Shown piece after piece: positions 49,562 to 58,113 of a stretch of DNA of 64,000 nt. Where the stretch lies: the NCBI RefSeq assembly GCF_023887685.1, contig NZ_JAMWMR010000002.1, positions 124,001 through 188,000 of the forward strand, read 5' to 3'. A program made the translations under genes and the position numbers. Below the pieces are notes generated by a model, which made no database searches, was not told the DNA's origin, and was given only the letters and a program-made list of their open reading frames with translations. This DNA is from Streptomyces macrolidinus (GTDB lineage: Bacteria > Actinomycetota > Actinomycetes > Streptomycetales > Streptomycetaceae). Each line of letters opens with the position of its first letter. Position 1 is the first letter of the stretch.

Positions 49562-49636
49562 ATGTCGAAGAGGACACGCAAGCGCGCATGGCGCGCGAAG
49601 AAGGGCCACTCGAACCACGGCCACCGTCCGGCGTGA
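49562..49636 (+). CDS. Ribosomal protein bL37-like, 24 residues
   Basis: An ATG-TGA frame of 24 codons, MSKRTRKRAWRAKKG followed by HSNHGHRPA. Length, extreme basicity and the N-H-G-x-R-P end match bL37, the tiny protein seen in mycobacterial 50S subunits, where the N-terminus also reads M-(A/S)-K-R-x-R-K. GGAG lies 2 nt upstream of the ATG, rather close. The gene stands alone between the MITE-like element and a convergent membrane protein gene. Assignment rests on pattern recognition, not alignment. Confidence 0.75.
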   Translation: MSKRTRKRAWRAKKGHSNHGHRPA

Positions 49637-49703
49637 CCACGCCGCTCACCCCGGCGCCGGGCGGCCTCTCCGCCGCCCCGGCGCCCTCGGAGGAGGGACG
49701 AAC

Positions 49704-50390
49704 CTAGGCGGGCGGCGCCCCGTGCTCGTACGGCTTCGCGTACGGGTCCGGGTCCCGCGGGCCGAACAGGGCCGTCAGGCCCAGGTGAACCACCAGCGCG
49801 GCCACCGGCCAGGCGAGCAGCGCGCCTTTCGCCCCCAGCTTCAGCGGCGCGGGGAACGTCACGCCCTTGCCCACGGCCTTCGCGTGCGCGAGCACGTCCT
49901 TCGAGGGGCCCAGCAGGATGCCCAGCCGCCAGGCGAGCAGCGACCCGAGCAGTCCGCCCAGGGCGAGCCCCACCACCAGCGGCACCCCGCCGCGCCTGCG
50001 GACCAGGAAGACGACCAGCGCGGCGACCAGTCCGAAGCCGAGCGCGAGCAGGACGAACGTGCCGTCGCCCCCGATGGCCTGCTCCCCCTCGGTGTCCTTC
50101 AGATAGACGACCCAGTTCTTGTCGACCACCGCGCCCACGAGCGGCACGCGCGGCGCCAGCCATGCCCACAGCAGCCCGAGGAGCGCCCCGGCGACCGCGG
50201 AGACCACCGTGATGACGGCCGCCTCGCGCAGCTCGGTGCCCATCCCGGGACCGTCGTGCGGATACAGCGCCGTGGCACCGTGCGGAGCGGGCCCCAGGAC
50301 CGACGGGGCGGGCGCCGCTTGCCACGTGTCCGGAGCGGACGGCGGGCGCTGTTCGTGCGGCGGCGGAGGCGGAGTCAACGGAGCGGTCAC
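49704..50390 (-). CDS. Conserved membrane protein
   Basis: 228 residues. A Pro-rich cytoplasmic N-terminus (1-50) is followed by four hydrophobic segments (about 58-80, 110-130, 135-160 and 190-212). The loop VVDKNWVVYLKDTEGEQAIGGDGTF between the first two is well defined. I do not recognise a named family with certainty; the layout resembles DUF2567-type proteins. GTG 50390 has AGGA at 5 nt; ATG 50396 is two codons upstream. It is the last gene of a minus-strand series with an ABC exporter, 34 bp after the permease gene. Confidence 0.75.
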   Translation of the reverse strand: MTAPLTPPPPPHEQRPPSAPDTWQAAPAPSVLGPAPHGATALYPHDGPGMGTELREAAVITVVSAVAGALLGLLWAWLAPRVPLVGAVVDKNWVVYLKDTEGEQAIGGDGTFVLLALGFGLVAALVVFLVRRRGGVPLVVGLALGGLLGSLLAWRLGILLGPSKDVLAHAKAVGKGVTFPAPLKLGAKGALLAWPVAALVVHLGLTALFGPRDPDPYAKPYEHGAPPA

Positions 50391-50424
50391 CTTCACATCC
50401 TGCCAAACACGGCTGTCAGTTGCG

Positions 50425-51243
50425 TCATCGGACGGCCGCCCTGCGGTACGCCCAGGTCGCCAGGGCCAGCGAGGCCACCCCGACCGCGCCGCACACGGTG
50501 AGGTCCCCGAGGACGGACGCCCAGGCCGGGTCGGGGTCGAAGGTCCGGGCGAACGCCTCGACGCCGTAGGTGGACGGCAGCAGATCGCGCAGGAGTTGGA
50601 CGCCCTCCGGCATCCGATGGGCCGGCAGGACCCCGAGCAGCAGCGCCGCCGACATGCCCAACTGCCCCAGCAGCGTGGCCAGTTCGGGCCGGGGCGCGAG
50701 CAGCCCGAGGGCGGCCCCGAGTCCGGAGAGCGCGGCCCCGGCGAGCGGGATCACCGCCGCCAGCACCCACAGGTGTCCCATCGGCAGCCCGAACAGCACG
50801 CTTCCGAAGACGGCGGTCACGACCGTCCCGGGCACGGTGAAGGACGCGTACGCCCCTGCCGCGCCCAGCACCACCGCGGCGGCCGGCGCCGGCAGCGTGG
50901 CGTAGTGGTCGAGCCCGCCGCTGCTCCGCAGTTGGCCGAAGTACTGCGCCAGCAGGTTCAGTCCGACGAAGGCGACGACCAGCACGGACGACCCGGCGAC
51001 CACGGACCGCGCGTCACCGCCGCCGTCCACGACGCCGCGCATCATGACCATGATGCCGATCGACTGGAAGGTCGCCACGAACAGCAACGGGATCCGCGCG
51101 ACCCGCGCGCGGGACAACTGCGCCCGGTACACGGCGGCGAGCGACGGCCACAGTCGCGCCCGCGGCCCGAGGGGGGCCTCGTCCCCGGCGCCGCCCGCCG
51201 CCGCCACGGGCCTGGGCAGAGCCTTCGCGGGTACGACACTCAC
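50425..51243 (-). CDS. ABC-2 type transporter permease
   Basis: 272 residues with six predicted membrane helices, a typical ABC-2 family permease with the conserved GLNLLAQYFGQLRSSGGLDHYATLP segment. The Pro/Ala-rich N-terminus is cytoplasmic. The GTG start is 91 bp after the ATPase gene on the same strand. It likely exports a lipid, drug or peptide with that ATPase. The substrate is unknown. Confidence 0.85.
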   Translation of the reverse strand: MSVVPAKALPRPVAAAGGAGDEAPLGPRARLWPSLAAVYRAQLSRARVARIPLLFVATFQSIGIMVMMRGVVDGGGDARSVVAGSSVLVVAFVGLNLLAQYFGQLRSSGGLDHYATLPAPAAAVVLGAAGAYASFTVPGTVVTAVFGSVLFGLPMGHLWVLAAVIPLAGAALSGLGAALGLLAPRPELATLLGQLGMSAALLLGVLPAHRMPEGVQLLRDLLPSTYGVEAFARTFDPDPAWASVLGDLTVCGAVGVASLALATWAYRRAAVR

Positions 51244-51334
51244 GTCGTGCTGCTCCTCTTCACGTCTGCCGCCGCGTCTCCCCTGTGCGCGGCGCCCCTT
51301 CCACTCCCCCGAGGATCCGAGGATCCCGGCGCGC

Positions 51335-52348
51335 TCATGCCTTCACCAGCCCCTGCCCGCTGCCGCCGAGCGACAGATAGACATCCTCCAGGCTCGGCGT
51401 GGCCAGCGTGAAGTCGTCCAGCGCGGCGAAGGCGGCGCCCCCGGTGACGGCGGCGACGGTCGCCCGCGCCTCCTCGGGAGCCATCCGCAGCGACCAGCGG
51501 CGCCCGTGCTCGGCGGCGCGGTCGCGCAGCGCCGCGATCTCGGGCACCTCCAGCGGCGCGCGCTCGCGCCACACGAGTTCGACCCGCACCTCGCCCGCGA
51601 CCCGCTCCTTGAGCCCGGCGGGGGTGTCGCAGGCGATGACGCGACCCCGGTCGAGGACGGCGACCCGGTCGAGGACGGTCTCCGCCTCGATGACGTTGTG
51701 GGTGACCAGCAGGACGGTCGTCCCGCGCTCGGCCCGGCGCCGGTCCACGGCGGCCCAGACGGCCCGCCGGGCGACGGGGTCCATCCCGGTGGTCGGCTCG
51801 TCCAGCACGAGCAGCGGTCGCTCCCCCACCAGCGCGGCGGCGAAGCAGGCGAGCCGGCGCTGGCCGCCGGAGAGCTTCTTGAGCGGCCGTGCGGCGATCG
51901 GCGCGAGCCCGAGTTCGTCGAGCACGGCGTCCCGTTCCTCGCGCGCCCGCCGCAGTTCGAGCCCGCGCAGCCGCCCGGTGGTCTCGGCCGCGAGCGAGAC
52001 GGTCAGTTCGTCGAGGGCGGTGGACTCCTGCCCGAGGTAGGCGAGGATCCGCGCGGCCCGCTCGGGGTGGCGCACGATGTCGTGTCCGAGGATCTCGACG
52101 CTGCCGCGGTCGGGCCGCATCAGCCCGGTGAGCTGCCGTACGAGGGTGGACTTGCCGGCGCCGTTCGGCCCGAGCAGCCCGAAGATCTCACCGCGCCGGA
52201 TGTCCAGCCGTACGTCGTCGGTGGCCCGTACCTCGGGCGTCCCGGGCGCGCCGCGCCGGCCCCGTACCGCCGGATAGGTCTTGGTCAGTCCGCGTACGCA
52301 CACGACCTCGCGATGCTGCGGATTCGTCGGTGCGGGGCGCGTACTCAC
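51335..52348 (-). CDS. ABC transporter ATP-binding protein
   Basis: 337 residues of the DrrA/CcmA type. Walker A LLGPNGAGKSTLV (near 58-70), signature LSGGQRRLACFAAAL (near 158-172) and Walker B LLVLDEPTTGMDP (near 178-190) are all intact. The C-terminal 90 residues form the regulatory domain usual for ABC-2 exporters. GTG start. It precedes the permease gene in the same operon. Confidence 0.9.
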   Translation of the reverse strand: MSTRPAPTNPQHREVVCVRGLTKTYPAVRGRRGAPGTPEVRATDDVRLDIRRGEIFGLLGPNGAGKSTLVRQLTGLMRPDRGSVEILGHDIVRHPERAARILAYLGQESTALDELTVSLAAETTGRLRGLELRRAREERDAVLDELGLAPIAARPLKKLSGGQRRLACFAAALVGERPLLVLDEPTTGMDPVARRAVWAAVDRRRAERGTTVLLVTHNVIEAETVLDRVAVLDRGRVIACDTPAGLKERVAGEVRVELVWRERAPLEVPEIAALRDRAAEHGRRWSLRMAPEEARATVAAVTGGAAFAALDDFTLATPSLEDVYLSLGGSGQGLVKA

Positions 52349-52424
52349 AAGGGACGAGGGTACGGGGTGCCGCGTGGTCGGCGGTTCCCGGGGCCGGGCG
52401 ACGACGGGAACGTGACGGCAGGCC

Positions 52425-53648
52425 CTACTCGCCGACGGGCGCGTGCTCCGCGGCCGTGCGCTGGTCGATCTCCCGCCAGAAGCCCGCCCTGATCGCGTAC
52501 CGGTCGTGCTCGTCGATCTGGTCGTCCTTGTGCGCGAGCAGCCCGAACCGGGCGGCGTAGCGCAGCAGTTCGCCGTCGATGCGGTGCGGGATGCGCGGGT
52601 ACATGCCCGACAGCCTCGTCAGGTGCGGGGGGTCGGTGAGCCGCTCGATCCAGCGGCGCGCGAAGACCTGCCCGACCTCGTACGGATCACCGCCGACCGT
52701 GGTGATGTCCTCCTCGCGGTCGGCCCACCGCTGCTCGGCGCTCGTCAACTGGGCCAGCGTCGGCAGGAAGGCGGCCTCCGGCGACTCGGCCGTCGTGGGC
52801 CGGTCCACCCAGCCCTTGTCGGAGGACCAGCGCAGGGTCGCCCCGGCGGGCTGCTGCGCGGTCTGCGCGCCGGGGGCCCGCAGGGCGGCCAGGTCCTTCG
52901 GGGTCGGTACGCCCTTGGCCGCGGGCAGCCGCTCCTGCGTGCCGTTCTGCGCGGTGGCCGAGGCGGCGCCCTCCGGCTCCTCGGCGGGCCGTTCCGCGGT
53001 GGCCGTGAGGCCCCCCTCGGGCAGCGGGGCCGACAGGATCGCGGCGATCTCCGGGCGCGGTGCCGGCGGGGGTGCGCACACACCGCCCAGTTCCTTGGCC
53101 CGGACGGCTCTGGTGATCCAGACGCGGTCGAGCACCCGGCGCTCATCGGCCTCGGCGACCAGGTCCTCGGACTGGTTGTAGTCGCCGTCCGCGGCCTGGA
53201 CGGCCCACAGATGGACGGCGACGCCGTGCTCCTTCGCGGCCATCATGCCGGGGAGCAGATCCCCGTCGCCGGTGACGAGCACGATGTCCGAACAGGCGCG
53301 GTTGCGGGCCAGTTCGGTCAGTTCGGCGTGCATGGCGGCGTCGACGCCCTTCTGTGCCCACCGCCCGTCGGTACGGGTCAGGGCGCCTAGGCGCACGGTC
53401 ACTCGGGGCATCACGCGCAGCCTGCGGTGTTCGGGCTGGGGCAGCCGGTCAGGGGCGCCGTCGAACCAGTAGATACGCAGCAGGGGGCGCTGTGTCTCGG
53501 ACTCGGCGCGCTCGCGCAGGGCCTGGATGAGGGCGGCGTGATCGACGGTGATGCGCGATCTGGAGGGCTCCCCGGCGAGCAGGCTGGCGGCGGCCCCTAG
53601 CAGATACCCGGCGTCCACCAGGACGATGCAGCGGTCCACGCGATCCAC
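52425..53648 (-). CDS. NYN-domain (PIN-like) protein, putative RNA-binding/nuclease
   Basis: 407 residues. The NYN/LabA-type PIN-like domain occupies about 1-175, with acidic residues in LVDAGYLLG, KGVDAAMHAEL and VLVTGDGDLLPG that match the metal-binding site of PIN nucleases. A low-complexity linker (180-270) leads to a C-terminal helical region (about 290-400). It is probably a cytoplasmic RNase or RNA-binding protein. GTG 53648 is used; GTG 53639 is three codons later and has better spacing to GAGG. Confidence 0.82.
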   Translation of the reverse strand: MDRVDRCIVLVDAGYLLGAAASLLAGEPSRSRITVDHAALIQALRERAESETQRPLLRIYWFDGAPDRLPQPEHRRLRVMPRVTVRLGALTRTDGRWAQKGVDAAMHAELTELARNRACSDIVLVTGDGDLLPGMMAAKEHGVAVHLWAVQAADGDYNQSEDLVAEADERRVLDRVWITRAVRAKELGGVCAPPPAPRPEIAAILSAPLPEGGLTATAERPAEEPEGAASATAQNGTQERLPAAKGVPTPKDLAALRAPGAQTAQQPAGATLRWSSDKGWVDRPTTAESPEAAFLPTLAQLTSAEQRWADREEDITTVGGDPYEVGQVFARRWIERLTDPPHLTRLSGMYPRIPHRIDGELLRYAARFGLLAHKDDQIDEHDRYAIRAGFWREIDQRTAAEHAPVGE

Positions 53649-53861
53649 CCTCTTTCCGGGAGGTTTGCTTCGGGCTTGCTTCGAGTCTGCCCGACCACGG
53701 CGAGGTTAACGGCCCGAACTCGATCTTCGGCGTGGCGTATCGGGACAGATCGCCCCGACGAGCCTTGTCACGCACGGTAATTGTCCGACATGCGCCTGTT
53801 GTCGGCTTGTGTGAATCTGGTCCCGGCCCTGGCCCCAAGACCCCACACAGGAGGCATCACC

Positions 53862-54038
53862 ATGGCCAAGAACAAGAACCGCAAGCAGTCCGCCTCGCAG
53901 AGCCGCTCCTCGCAGAGCGAGAGGAGCCAGGAGCAGGCCGAGAGGTCCGCGCCGGAGGGGCACCAGCCCTCGATCACGCAGCCGGGCGGTTCGTCGGATG
54001 TCTCCCGTAAGCAGGGGAAGCGCTTCGGCCACAACTGA
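53862..54038 (+). CDS. Small hydrophilic protein
   Basis: 58 residues, very rich in Ser, Gln, Arg, Lys and Glu, with MAKNKNRKQSASQSRSSQSE at the start; predicted disordered. ACAGGAGG precedes the ATG at a good distance, which supports a real gene. I recall similar small proteins in other Streptomyces, annotated only as hypothetical. It is convergent with dnaE1 and followed by a strong hairpin. Confidence 0.75.
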   Translation: MAKNKNRKQSASQSRSSQSERSQEQAERSAPEGHQPSITQPGGSSDVSRKQGKRFGHN

Positions 54039-54094
54039 GGCCCGGACACGGGCGCGTGACGCGTCAGCGGGGCGCCGGTCCCCGGACACACGCG

Positions 54095-54121
54095 GGGGCG
54101 CACCCGTAACGGGTGCGCCCC
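54095..54121. terminator. Bidirectional terminator between the small protein gene and dnaE1
   Basis: Arms GGGGCGCACCCG (54095-54106) and CGGGTGCGCCCC (54110-54121), loop TAA, a perfect 12-bp stem between convergent genes. Confidence 0.8.
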
Positions 54122-54172
54122 TCACGCGCGTTGCCGCTCCCGGAGATCACCCGGCGGGCGAGCTCCGGGCGT

Positions 54173-57100
54173 TCACCCCGCCAGGCAGGACGGGCCGAGC
54201 AGGACCTTGAGGTCGCCGTAGAGCGCGGGGTCCGGCTTCACCCGGTGCCGGTCCAGCCGCAGGACGGTCGTCCTGCTCGGGCCCTGGAGCTTGATCCGTA
54301 CTTCGCTGTCGCCCTTGTGCTGGCTGAGAATCTCGCCGAGGCGGCTCACCATCGGCGGGGTGACCTTCATGGCCGGGATGGTGAGCACGACGGGCGCGTT
54401 GGTGCCCGCGGTCGACAGGTCCGGGACCATCAGCTCCATCGCGACGAGCCGCGGGACGTCCTCGCGCTTGTCGAGGCGGCCCTTGACGAACACCACGGCG
54501 TCCTCGACGAGTTGGGTGGACACCAGTTGGTAGGTCGCCGGGAAGAACATGCACTCGATGGAACCGGCCAGGTCCTCCACGGTGGCGATCGCCCACGCGT
54601 TGCCCTGCTTGGTCATCTTGCGCTGCAGGCCCGAGATGATGCCGCCGATGGTCACGACCGCGCCGTCCGCGTGCTCGCCGCCGGTGAGCTGCGAGATGCC
54701 CGCGTCGGCCTTGTCGGACAGCACGTGCTCCAGGCCGAAGAGCGGATGGTCGGAGACGTAGAGGCCGAGCATCTCCCGCTCCTGGGCGAGCAGATACGTC
54801 TTGTCCCACTCCTCGTCGGTGAAGACGACGTCAAGACCGAAGCCGGGCTCGTCGTTCTGCTCGTCGCCCATGCCGCCGAAGAGGTCGAACTGGCCCTCGG
54901 CCTCCTTGCGCTTGACCGCGACCACGTTGTCGATCATCGGCTCGTACTGCGCGGTCAGCCCCTTGCGGGTGTGGCCCATGGTGTCGAAGGCACCGGCCTT
55001 GATCAGCGACTCCGTGGTGCGCTTGTTGCAGACCACCGCCTCGACCTTGTCGAGGTAGTCCGGGAAGGACGTGTACCGTCCCTTGGCCTTGCGGCACTTG
55101 ATGATCGACTCGACGACGTTGGTGCCGACGTTACGGACGGCGGAGAGGCCGAAGAGGATCACGTCGTCGCCCTGGGCGGCGAAGTTCTGCTCGGACTCGT
55201 TGACGTTCGGCGGAAGCACCTTGATGCCCATGCGGCGGCACTCGTTGAGGTAGACGGCCGACTTGTCCTTGTCGTCCTTGACCGAGGTCAGCAGACCGGC
55301 CATGTACTCGGCGGGGTGGTTGGCCTTCAGATAGGCGGTCCAGTACGAGACCAGTCCGTACGCGGCGGAGTGCGCCTTGTTGAAGGCGTACCCGGCGAAC
55401 GGGACCAGCACGTCCCAAAGGGCCTGGATCGCCTCGTCGCTGAAGCCCTTGCCGCGCGCGCCGGACTGGAAGATGGTGAAGTTCTTCGCCAGTTCCTCGG
55501 GCTTCTTCTTGCCCATCACACGCCGCAGCACGTCGGCCTCGCCGAGCGTGTAGCCCGCGATGATCTGGGCGGCCTTCTGCACCTGCTCCTGGTAGACGAT
55601 CAGGCCGTAGGTGACGTCCAGGACCTCCTTGAGCGGCTCCTCCAGCTCCGGGTGGATCGGCGTGATCTCCTGCTGGCCGTTCTTGCGCAGCGCGTAGTTC
55701 GTGTGGGAGTTCATGCCCATCGGGCCCGGCCGGTACAGGGCCGACACGGCGGAGATGTCCTCGAAGTTGTCGGGCTTCATCAGCCGCAGCAGCGAGCGCA
55801 TGGGGCCGCCGTCGAACTGGAAGACGCCGAGCGTGTCACCGCGCTGGAGCAGGTCGAAGGTCTTCGGATCGTCCAGCGGGAGGCTGAGGAGATCGATGTC
55901 GATCCCCTTGTTGGACTTCACCATCTTGACGGCGTCGTCCATGATCGTCAGGTTGCGCAGGCCGAGGAAGTCCATCTTCAGCAGGCCGAGCGACTCACAG
56001 CTCGGGTAGTCCCACTGGGTGATGGTGACGCCGTCGGTGTGCCGGACCCAGACCGGCACATGATCGGTGATCGTCTCGCTGGACATGATCACGCCGGCCG
56101 CGTGCACGCCCATCTGCCGCACCAGGCCCTCGACGCCCTTGGCGGTGTCGATGACCTTCTTCACGTCCGGCTCGTTCTCGTACATCCCGCGCACCTCGCC
56201 CGCCTCCGAGTAGCGCGGGTGATTCGGGTCGGTGATGCCGGACAGCGGGATGCCCTTGCCGAGGACGTCGGCGGGCATGGCCTTGGTGATGCGGTCGCCC
56301 ATCGCGTACGGGTAGCCCAGTACGCGCGCGGAGTCCTTGATCGCGTTCTTGGCCTTGATGGTGCCGTACGTGCCGATCATGGCGACCTTGTCGGCGCCGT
56401 ACTTCTCCGTCACGTACCGGATGACCTCGACGCGCCGACGCTCGTCGAAGTCGATGTCGACGTCGGGCATCGAGATGCGCTCGGGGTTGAGGAACCGCTC
56501 GAAGATCAGACCGTGCGGGATCGGGTCGAGGTCGGTGATGCCCATGGCGTAGGCGACGATCGAGCCCGCCGCGGAGCCTCGGCCGGGGCCCACCGCGATG
56601 CCGTTGTTCTTGGCCCACATGATGAAGTCGGCGACCACGAGGAAGTAGCCCGGGAAGCCCATCGAGATGATGACGTCCATCTCGTAGTCCGCCTGCTTCT
56701 GGCGGTCCTCGGGGATGCCGCCCGGGAAGCGGCGCTCCATGCCGCGGCGGACCTCCTCCTTGAACCAGGTGACCTCGGTGTAGCCCTCGGGGATGTCGAA
56801 CTTGGGCATGAGGTCGCGCTTCTCGAACATGCCCGTGGTGTCGATCTGCTCGGCCACCAGGAGGGTGTTGCGGCAGCCCTCCTGCCAGGCGTCCGAGGAG
56901 TCGATGGCGTACATCTCGTCCGTGGACTTCAGGTAGTAGCCGGTGCCGTCGAACTTGAAGCGGTCCGGGTCGGAGAGGTTCTTGCCGGTCTGGATGCACA
57001 GCAGGGCGTCGTGGGCCCCGGCCTCGTGGGCGTAGGTGTAGTGCGAGTCGTTCGTGACCAGCGGGGGGATGCCGAGCTTCTTGCCGATCTCCAGCAGGCC

Positions 57101-57712
57101 GTCGCGGACCCGGTGCTCGATGTCGATGCCGTGGTCCATCAGCTCCAGGAAGTAGCGGCCCTTGCCGAAGATGTCCTGGTAGTCGGCGGCGGCCTTCAGC
57201 GCCTCGTCGAACTGGCCGAGGCGCAACCGGGTCTGCACCTCGCCGGAGGGGCAGCCGGTGGAGGCGATGAGCCCCTCGGACCACTGGGCGATGGTCTCCT
57301 TGTCCATCCGGGGCCACTTCTGGAGCCAGCCCTCGGCGTACGCGTCCGAGGAGAGCCGGAAGAGGTTGTGCAGCCCCGTCTTGTCCGCGGCCCAGATCGT
57401 TTTATGCGTGTATCCACCCGAACCCGAGATGTCGTCCCGCTTCTGATGCGGCTGGCCCCACCGGATCTTGCGCTTGTTGCGCCGCGACTCGGGGGCGACG
57501 TACGCCTCGATACCGACGATCGGGGTGATCCCGGCCTTCTTCGCGGAGTGGAAGAAGTCGTACGCGCCATGGAGGTTGCCGTGGTCGGACATGGCGATGT
57601 GTGTCATGCCCATCTCATTGCAGGCATTGAACATGTCCTTCAGCCGCGCGGCACCGTCCAGCAGCGAGTACTGGGTGTGGACGTGCAGGTGCGTGAACGG
57701 CGGCTTTGACAC
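54173..57712 (-). CDS. dnaE: DNA polymerase III alpha subunit (DnaE1)
   Basis: 1179 residues, full length for actinobacterial replicative DnaE1. The PHP domain opens with HLHVHTQYSLLDGA and SDHGNLHG; in mycobacterial DnaE1 this domain does the proofreading. The polymerase active-site Asp residues are in MPDVDIDFDERRR, with GPGRGSAAGSIVAYAMGI before. Helix-hairpin-helix and OB-fold regions follow (for example GGIISGLQRKMTKQG). GTG 57712 follows GGAGG; the frame upstream to 58099 is noncoding. It is divergent from the DUF2252 gene. Confidence 0.96.
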   Translation of the reverse strand: MSKPPFTHLHVHTQYSLLDGAARLKDMFNACNEMGMTHIAMSDHGNLHGAYDFFHSAKKAGITPIVGIEAYVAPESRRNKRKIRWGQPHQKRDDISGSGGYTHKTIWAADKTGLHNLFRLSSDAYAEGWLQKWPRMDKETIAQWSEGLIASTGCPSGEVQTRLRLGQFDEALKAAADYQDIFGKGRYFLELMDHGIDIEHRVRDGLLEIGKKLGIPPLVTNDSHYTYAHEAGAHDALLCIQTGKNLSDPDRFKFDGTGYYLKSTDEMYAIDSSDAWQEGCRNTLLVAEQIDTTGMFEKRDLMPKFDIPEGYTEVTWFKEEVRRGMERRFPGGIPEDRQKQADYEMDVIISMGFPGYFLVVADFIMWAKNNGIAVGPGRGSAAGSIVAYAMGITDLDPIPHGLIFERFLNPERISMPDVDIDFDERRRVEVIRYVTEKYGADKVAMIGTYGTIKAKNAIKDSARVLGYPYAMGDRITKAMPADVLGKGIPLSGITDPNHPRYSEAGEVRGMYENEPDVKKVIDTAKGVEGLVRQMGVHAAGVIMSSETITDHVPVWVRHTDGVTITQWDYPSCESLGLLKMDFLGLRNLTIMDDAVKMVKSNKGIDIDLLSLPLDDPKTFDLLQRGDTLGVFQFDGGPMRSLLRLMKPDNFEDISAVSALYRPGPMGMNSHTNYALRKNGQQEITPIHPELEEPLKEVLDVTYGLIVYQEQVQKAAQIIAGYTLGEADVLRRVMGKKKPEELAKNFTIFQSGARGKGFSDEAIQALWDVLVPFAGYAFNKAHSAAYGLVSYWTAYLKANHPAEYMAGLLTSVKDDKDKSAVYLNECRRMGIKVLPPNVNESEQNFAAQGDDVILFGLSAVRNVGTNVVESIIKCRKAKGRYTSFPDYLDKVEAVVCNKRTTESLIKAGAFDTMGHTRKGLTAQYEPMIDNVVAVKRKEAEGQFDLFGGMGDEQNDEPGFGLDVVFTDEEWDKTYLLAQEREMLGLYVSDHPLFGLEHVLSDKADAGISQLTGGEHADGAVVTIGGIISGLQRKMTKQGNAWAIATVEDLAGSIECMFFPATYQLVSTQLVEDAVVFVKGRLDKREDVPRLVAMELMVPDLSTAGTNAPVVLTIPAMKVTPPMVSRLGEILSQHKGDSEVRIKLQGPSRTTVLRLDRHRVKPDPALYGDLKVLLGPSCLAG

Positions 57713-58113
57713 GGCTGGAGCCTCCAGGTAGGTCAGGCACAGGACGGGGTCGGGCGCCGCGCGGGCGTACCTCGACGGGGGTCCCGCGGGCTGCGGGCAG
57801 CCAGAGGGGACAGCCCCGAAGTCTATGCCGACGCGAGTGGTCCGATGCGAAGACCGTGACGGTTGTGGTCGGATCGGCGGTGGGATCGAGGGGACCCGCC
57901 GCCCGTGACTCGTACGCCTTCGTACGTGTCTTCGTCCGCCTTCGTACGCGTCTTCGTCCGCCGGACACGCGCCCCGTCCCCCGTGTCCGCGCGCCGGGGT
58001 CCGGGGCACTCGCGCGTACCGTCGTCCGTTGGAAGGGGGCGGAAGATCGTTCCGATCGTCACGCACCACCCGTATCCGATCGTCACAGCACCACCGCATC
58101 TGGAGGCAGAGCG
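57713..58113. other. Divergent intergenic region dnaE1 / DUF2252 with tandem repeats
   Basis: About 400 bp. It holds a 22-bp tandem pair (57919-57962) and a direct repeat TCCGATCGTCAC (58051-58062 and 58075-58086, 24-bp period) shortly upstream of the DUF2252 start. No gene is supported. Confidence 0.65.
57919..57962. repeat. 22-bp tandem duplication
   Basis: TTCGTACGTGTCTTCGTC (first 18 bases) starts at 57919 and recurs with one change at 57941; each unit is 22 bp and ends CGCC. Noncoding, between divergent genes. Confidence 0.85.

Noticed and set aside
54113..57709. Plus-strand open frame of 1198 codons opposite dnaE1
   Set aside because: Antisense shadow; the minus strand encodes an intact DnaE1.
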